Positions 6,831 to 9,072 of a stretch of DNA of 9,072 bases are shown one piece after another (positions within the stretch are counted from its first letter, which is position 1; every line of letters starts with the position of its first letter). The notes under the pieces are model-generated. The model saw nothing but the letters and a program-made list of their open reading frames with translations. It had not been told where the DNA came from and did no database searches. This DNA comes from Inquilinus sp039594555 (lineage in GTDB: Bacteria > Pseudomonadota > Alphaproteobacteria > DSM-16000 > Inquilinaceae), in contig NZ_JBCNNF010000287.1 in the NCBI RefSeq assembly GCF_039594555.1, forward strand, positions 1 to 9,072, written 5' to 3'. Both the position numbers and the translations under genes were made by a program.

Positions 6831-6919
6831 GGGCGTTCTCCCGTCTTTCCATGCACTGGCCGCATGCTATCGTCGGCGGCCCCGATGTCTCACTGAAATT
6901 CCGGAAGGCCAGCCCCGCC
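6831..6919. promoter_or_regulatory. Divergent promoter region between the GNAT and CodA-like genes
   Basis: These 89 nt must hold start signals for both genes. On the + strand TTTCCA (6846-6851) and TATCGT (6868-6873) are 16 nt apart and could be weak -35 and -10 boxes for the CodA-like gene. GGAAGG at 6903-6908 is a rather distant ribosome site (11 nt) for ATG 6920. No clear operator is seen. Confidence 0.3.
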
Positions 6920-8206
6920 ATGGATCTCGTCCTGCGCAACGCGAACCTGCCCGACGGGCGCACCGGCATCGACATCGGCATCGCCGGCGGCCGCATTGTC
7001 GCGGTCGAGCCGCGCCTCGCCGCGCAGGGGCGGGAGGAGATCGACGCGTCCGGCCGGCTGGTGACGCCGCCCTTCGTCGATTCCCATTTCCACCTCGACG
7101 CCACCCTCTCGCTCGGCCTGCCGCGGATGAACCGCTCCGGAACGCTGCTGGAGGGCATCGCCCTGTGGGGCGAGCTGAAGCCGCAGCTGACGCAGGAGGC
7201 GGTGGTGGCGCGGGCGCTGGCCTATTGCGACCTGGCGGTGGCGCAGGGGCTGCTGGCGATCCGCAGCCATGTCGATGTCTGCGACGACCGGCTGCTGGCG
7301 GTCGAAGCGCTGCTGGAGGTCAAGCGCAAGGTCGCGCCCTATCTCGACCTGCAGCTGGTTGCCTTCCCGCAGGACGGGCTGTTCCGTTCCGCCACCGCCG
7401 AGACGAACCTGCTGCGCGCGCTGGACCTCGGCGTCGACGTCGTCGGCGGCATCCCGCATTTCGAGAGGACCATGGCCGACGGCGCCGCCTCGGTGCGGCG
7501 GCTGTGCGAGATCGCGGCCGAGCGGGGGCTGCCGGTCGACCTGCATTGCGACGAGAGCGACGATCCACACTCCCGCCACATCGAGACGCTGGCGGCGGAG
7601 ACGCACCGCCTCGGCCTCGGCGGCCGGGTGACAGGCTCGCACCTGACCTCGATGCATTCGATGGACAACTACTACGTCTCGAAGCTGATCCCGCTGATGC
7701 GCGAGGCCGGGGTGGCGGCGATCGCCAACCCGCTGATCAACATCACCCTGCAGGGCCGGCACGACAGCTATCCGAAGCGCCGCGGCATGACCCGGGTGCC
7801 GGAGCTGATGGCCGCCGGAATCACCGTCGCGCTCGGCCAGGACTGCGTCATGGACCCCTGGTACTCGATGGGGTCGGCCGACATGCTGGAGGTGGCGCAT
7901 ATGGCGGTGCATGTCGGGCAGATGACAGCGCTCGACGCCATCGCCCGCTGCTTCGCCGCGGTGACCACCGAGGCGGCGAAGGTGCTGGAGCTCGACGGCT
8001 ACGGCCTGGCGCCGGGCTGCCGCGCCGACCTGGTGGTGCTGCAGGCCGCCGATCCGTTCGAGGCGGTGCGGCTGAAGGCGACCCGCCTGCTGGTGCTGCG
8101 CGGCGGCCGGGTGATCGCCCGCACGCCGGAGCGGGCGACCGCGCTGGACCTGCCGGGCCGGCCTGCCACGGTGGTCCCGACCTTCACGCCGGGGTCGATC
8201 GCCTGA
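6920..8206 (+). CDS. Cytosine deaminase-family metal-dependent amidohydrolase (CodA-like)
   Basis: A 428-residue amidohydrolase expected to hydrolyse the amino group from a cyclic base such as cytosine, feeding pyrimidine salvage. Length and sequence follow E. coli CodA (427 aa) throughout. Known CodA residues appear here five positions earlier in every case: His61/His63 as H56/H58 in DSHFHLD, Gln156 as Q151 in AFPQDG, His214 and Glu217 as H209/E212 in LHCDE, His246 as H241 in SHLTSMHS, Asp313 as D308. NPLINITLQGRHDSYPKRRG is also family-typical. The exception is CodA Asp314, which is Cys309 (GQDCVMDPW). That position touches the substrate and affects specificity in CodA, so cytosine may not be the natural substrate; isoguanine, creatinine or other ring amidines are alternatives. 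ATG 6920 is chosen because earlier in-frame ATGs (6815, 6851) lie inside or beside the opposing GNAT start and add unrelated sequence. No permease gene is adjacent, unlike codBA. Confidence 0.88.
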   Translation: MDLVLRNANLPDGRTGIDIGIAGGRIVAVEPRLAAQGREEIDASGRLVTPPFVDSHFHLDATLSLGLPRMNRSGTLLEGIALWGELKPQLTQEAVVARALAYCDLAVAQGLLAIRSHVDVCDDRLLAVEALLEVKRKVAPYLDLQLVAFPQDGLFRSATAETNLLRALDLGVDVVGGIPHFERTMADGAASVRRLCEIAAERGLPVDLHCDESDDPHSRHIETLAAETHRLGLGGRVTGSHLTSMHSMDNYYVSKLIPLMREAGVAAIANPLINITLQGRHDSYPKRRGMTRVPELMAAGITVALGQDCVMDPWYSMGSADMLEVAHMAVHVGQMTALDAIARCFAAVTTEAAKVLELDGYGLAPGCRADLVVLQAADPFEAVRLKATRLLVLRGGRVIARTPERATALDLPGRPATVVPTFTPGSIA

Positions 8207-8210
8207 CCCT

Positions 8211-8231
8211 CGATCGGGGCTGGGCCGATCG
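8211..8231 (+). terminator. Hairpin just after the CodA-like stop codon
   Basis: CGATCGG and CCGATCG form a perfect 7-bp stem with a 7-nt loop (GGCTGGG), starting 5 nt after the stop codon. There is no T tract, so it may be a weak terminator or a 3'-end stabiliser. It could separate the deaminase-like gene from the following GTPase gene. Confidence 0.4.
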
Positions 8232-8270
8232 TCTCGGAAGTGTCATGCTGGCCTCCTAAAGGCGCCCGCG

Positions 8271-8292
8271 CGATCGGGCATTCGCCCGGTCG
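8271..8292 (+). other. Strong leader hairpin upstream of the EF-G-like gene
   Basis: CGATCGGGC pairs with GCCCGGTCG (9 bp, one G-U) around an ATTC loop. It lies 21 nt before the ribosome site of the next gene and is immediately followed by a second hairpin at 8293-8309. It might be a terminator lacking a T tract or part of a structured leader. Confidence 0.4.
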
Positions 8293-8309
8293 GCACGGCG
8301 GGCCCGTGC
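8293..8309 (+). other. Second leader hairpin, abutting the first
   Basis: GCACGG and CCGTGC form a 6-bp stem around CGGGC. It begins at the base after the previous stem ends, so the two could stack, and it ends 4 nt before the AGGGAGG ribosome site. Structure this close to the site could influence translation start. Confidence 0.35.
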
Positions 8310-8312
8310 AGA

Positions 8313-8319
8313 AGGGAGG
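8313..8319 (+). promoter_or_regulatory. Ribosome binding site AGGGAGG that decides the EF-G-like start
   Basis: AGGGAGG directly abuts an ATG at 8320 but lies 6 nt before the in-frame ATG at 8326. Normal spacing therefore favours 8326 as the start. Confidence 0.65.
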
Positions 8320-8325
8320 ATGCGC

Positions 8326-9072
8326 ATGCCGCAGGAACGCCCTGCCCCCAGATACCGTTGCGCGGCCCTGGTCGGACCGTATTCGAGCGGCAAGACCACG
8401 CTGCTGGAGGCGCTGCTGCACAGCGCCGGCGCGATCCCGCGCAAGGGCAGCGTGGCCCAGAAGAACACCGTCGGCGACGCCTCGGCCGAGGCCCGCGCCC
8501 GGCAGATGACGATCGAGCCGAACCTCGCCTCCTGCCGCTATCTCGATGAGGACTGGACCCTGATCGACTGCTCCGGCTCGGTCGAGCTGGCGCATGACGC
8601 CATGGCCGCGCTGATGGTCGCCGATATCGCCGTGGTGGTCGCCGAGGCCGACCCCGACCGGGCCGTGATCCTGGCGCCGATGCTGCGCTTCCTGGACGAG
8701 CACGAGATCCCGCACATCCTGTTCATCAACAAGATGGACCGCAGCGACATCCGCATGCGCGACCTGCTGGCCGCGCTGCAGCAGGTCTCCTCCCGCCCGC
8801 TGCTGCTCCGTGAGGTCCCGATCCGCGACGGCGACAGCGTCTCCGGCTATGTCGACCTGGTCAGCGGCCGCGCCTACAAATGGCGTGAGAACCAGTCCTC
8901 CGACCTGATCGAGGCGCCGGGCGACATCAAGCCGCGCCAGGACGAGGCGCGCCAGACCCTGCTCGAATCCCTCGCCGATTTCGACGACGCGCTGCTGGAA
9001 CAGCTGCTCGAGGACAAGATCCCGGCGCCGAAGGAGATCTACACCCAGCTCACCCGCGACCTGCAGCAGGAT
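8326..9072 (+). CDS. Elongation factor G-like translational GTPase (EF-G paralogue), 3' end outside window
   Basis: The first 249 residues of an EF-G-like protein; the frame stays open to the window end. G1 is GPYSSGKT (17-24), the switch I threonine is probably T62 in RQMTIEPN, G3 is DCSG (81-84) and G4 is NKMD (135-138). Later stretches GYVDLVSGRAYKW and LESLADFDDALLEQLLED match the G' subdomain region of short EF-G2-like proteins. Usual EF-G reads AHIDAGKT at G1 and DTPGHVDF at G3. Here the histidine after G3, which is catalytic for GTP hydrolysis in translation factors, is Ser85 (DCSGSVEL), and the RGITI switch I signature is altered. It is therefore probably a paralogue of the housekeeping factor and may be a slow or differently activated GTPase; its role is unknown. 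A full-length member would be about 650-700 residues. It is preceded by two adjoining hairpins. Confidence 0.88.
   Translation, partial: MPQERPAPRYRCAALVGPYSSGKTTLLEALLHSAGAIPRKGSVAQKNTVGDASAEARARQMTIEPNLASCRYLDEDWTLIDCSGSVELAHDAMAALMVADIAVVVAEADPDRAVILAPMLRFLDEHEIPHILFINKMDRSDIRMRDLLAALQQVSSRPLLLREVPIRDGDSVSGYVDLVSGRAYKWRENQSSDLIEAPGDIKPRQDEARQTLLESLADFDDALLEQLLEDKIPAPKEIYTQLTRDLQQD

Noticed and set aside
6815..6919. N-terminal extension of the CodA-like protein from ATG 6815
   Set aside because: It would overlap the start of the opposing GNAT gene, has no good ribosome site, and adds 35 residues absent from CodA. ATG 6920 gives the expected length.
6772..8259. A 495-codon + strand open frame overlapping the CodA-like gene
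   Set aside because: Its product is arginine/alanine/proline-rich with no domain; the other frame carries the full cytosine deaminase family sequence.

Overview
The window is GC-rich, densely coded bacterial chromosome. Gene content and codon use suggest an alphaproteobacterium, most likely of the Azospirillum/Inquilinus-like Rhodospirillales type; this is inference from style and protein families, not from a marker gene. I see no tRNA, rRNA, insertion sequence, CRISPR array or phage gene.

Left part (1-3833, all + strand). A c-di-GMP turnover protein (PAS-PAS-GGDEF-EAL) runs in from outside the window. It is followed by a LuxR-type regulator with its own 144-nt upstream region, which holds an AT-rich -10-like box and a small inverted repeat. 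After a 204-nt gap comes a single-domain undecaprenyl-phosphate sugar-1-phosphate transferase of the ExoY/WbaP type, the enzyme class that starts exopolysaccharide or O-antigen repeat units.

Middle (3834-6344, + strand). An AT-rich 138-nt gap leads to a 790-residue RTX calcium-binding protein. It is made almost wholly of glycine/aspartate nonapeptide blocks alternating with six copies of a non-RTX linker module, and ends in a serralysin-type C-terminal domain with a likely type I secretion signal. It has no catalytic domain, so it is best read as a secreted or surface structural protein. Together with the c-di-GMP enzyme, the LuxR regulator and the sugar transferase it makes a plausible, unproven surface/biofilm neighbourhood.

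Right part (6360-9072). A GNAT acetyltransferase on the - strand converges on the RTX gene. It diverges from a CodA-family amidohydrolase whose metal and substrate residues line up with E. coli cytosine deaminase at a constant offset of five residues, except that the Asp314 position is Cys. A structured 119-nt gap with three hairpins follows. Then comes a divergent elongation-factor-G-like GTPase, cut by the window end, in which the catalytic histidine after the G3 motif is replaced by serine.

I do not see a complete undescribed multi-gene system. The most unusual items are the His-less EF-G-like GTPase with its hairpin-rich leader, the CodA-family enzyme with the Asp-to-Cys change, and the near-identical duplicated segments inside the RTX gene.
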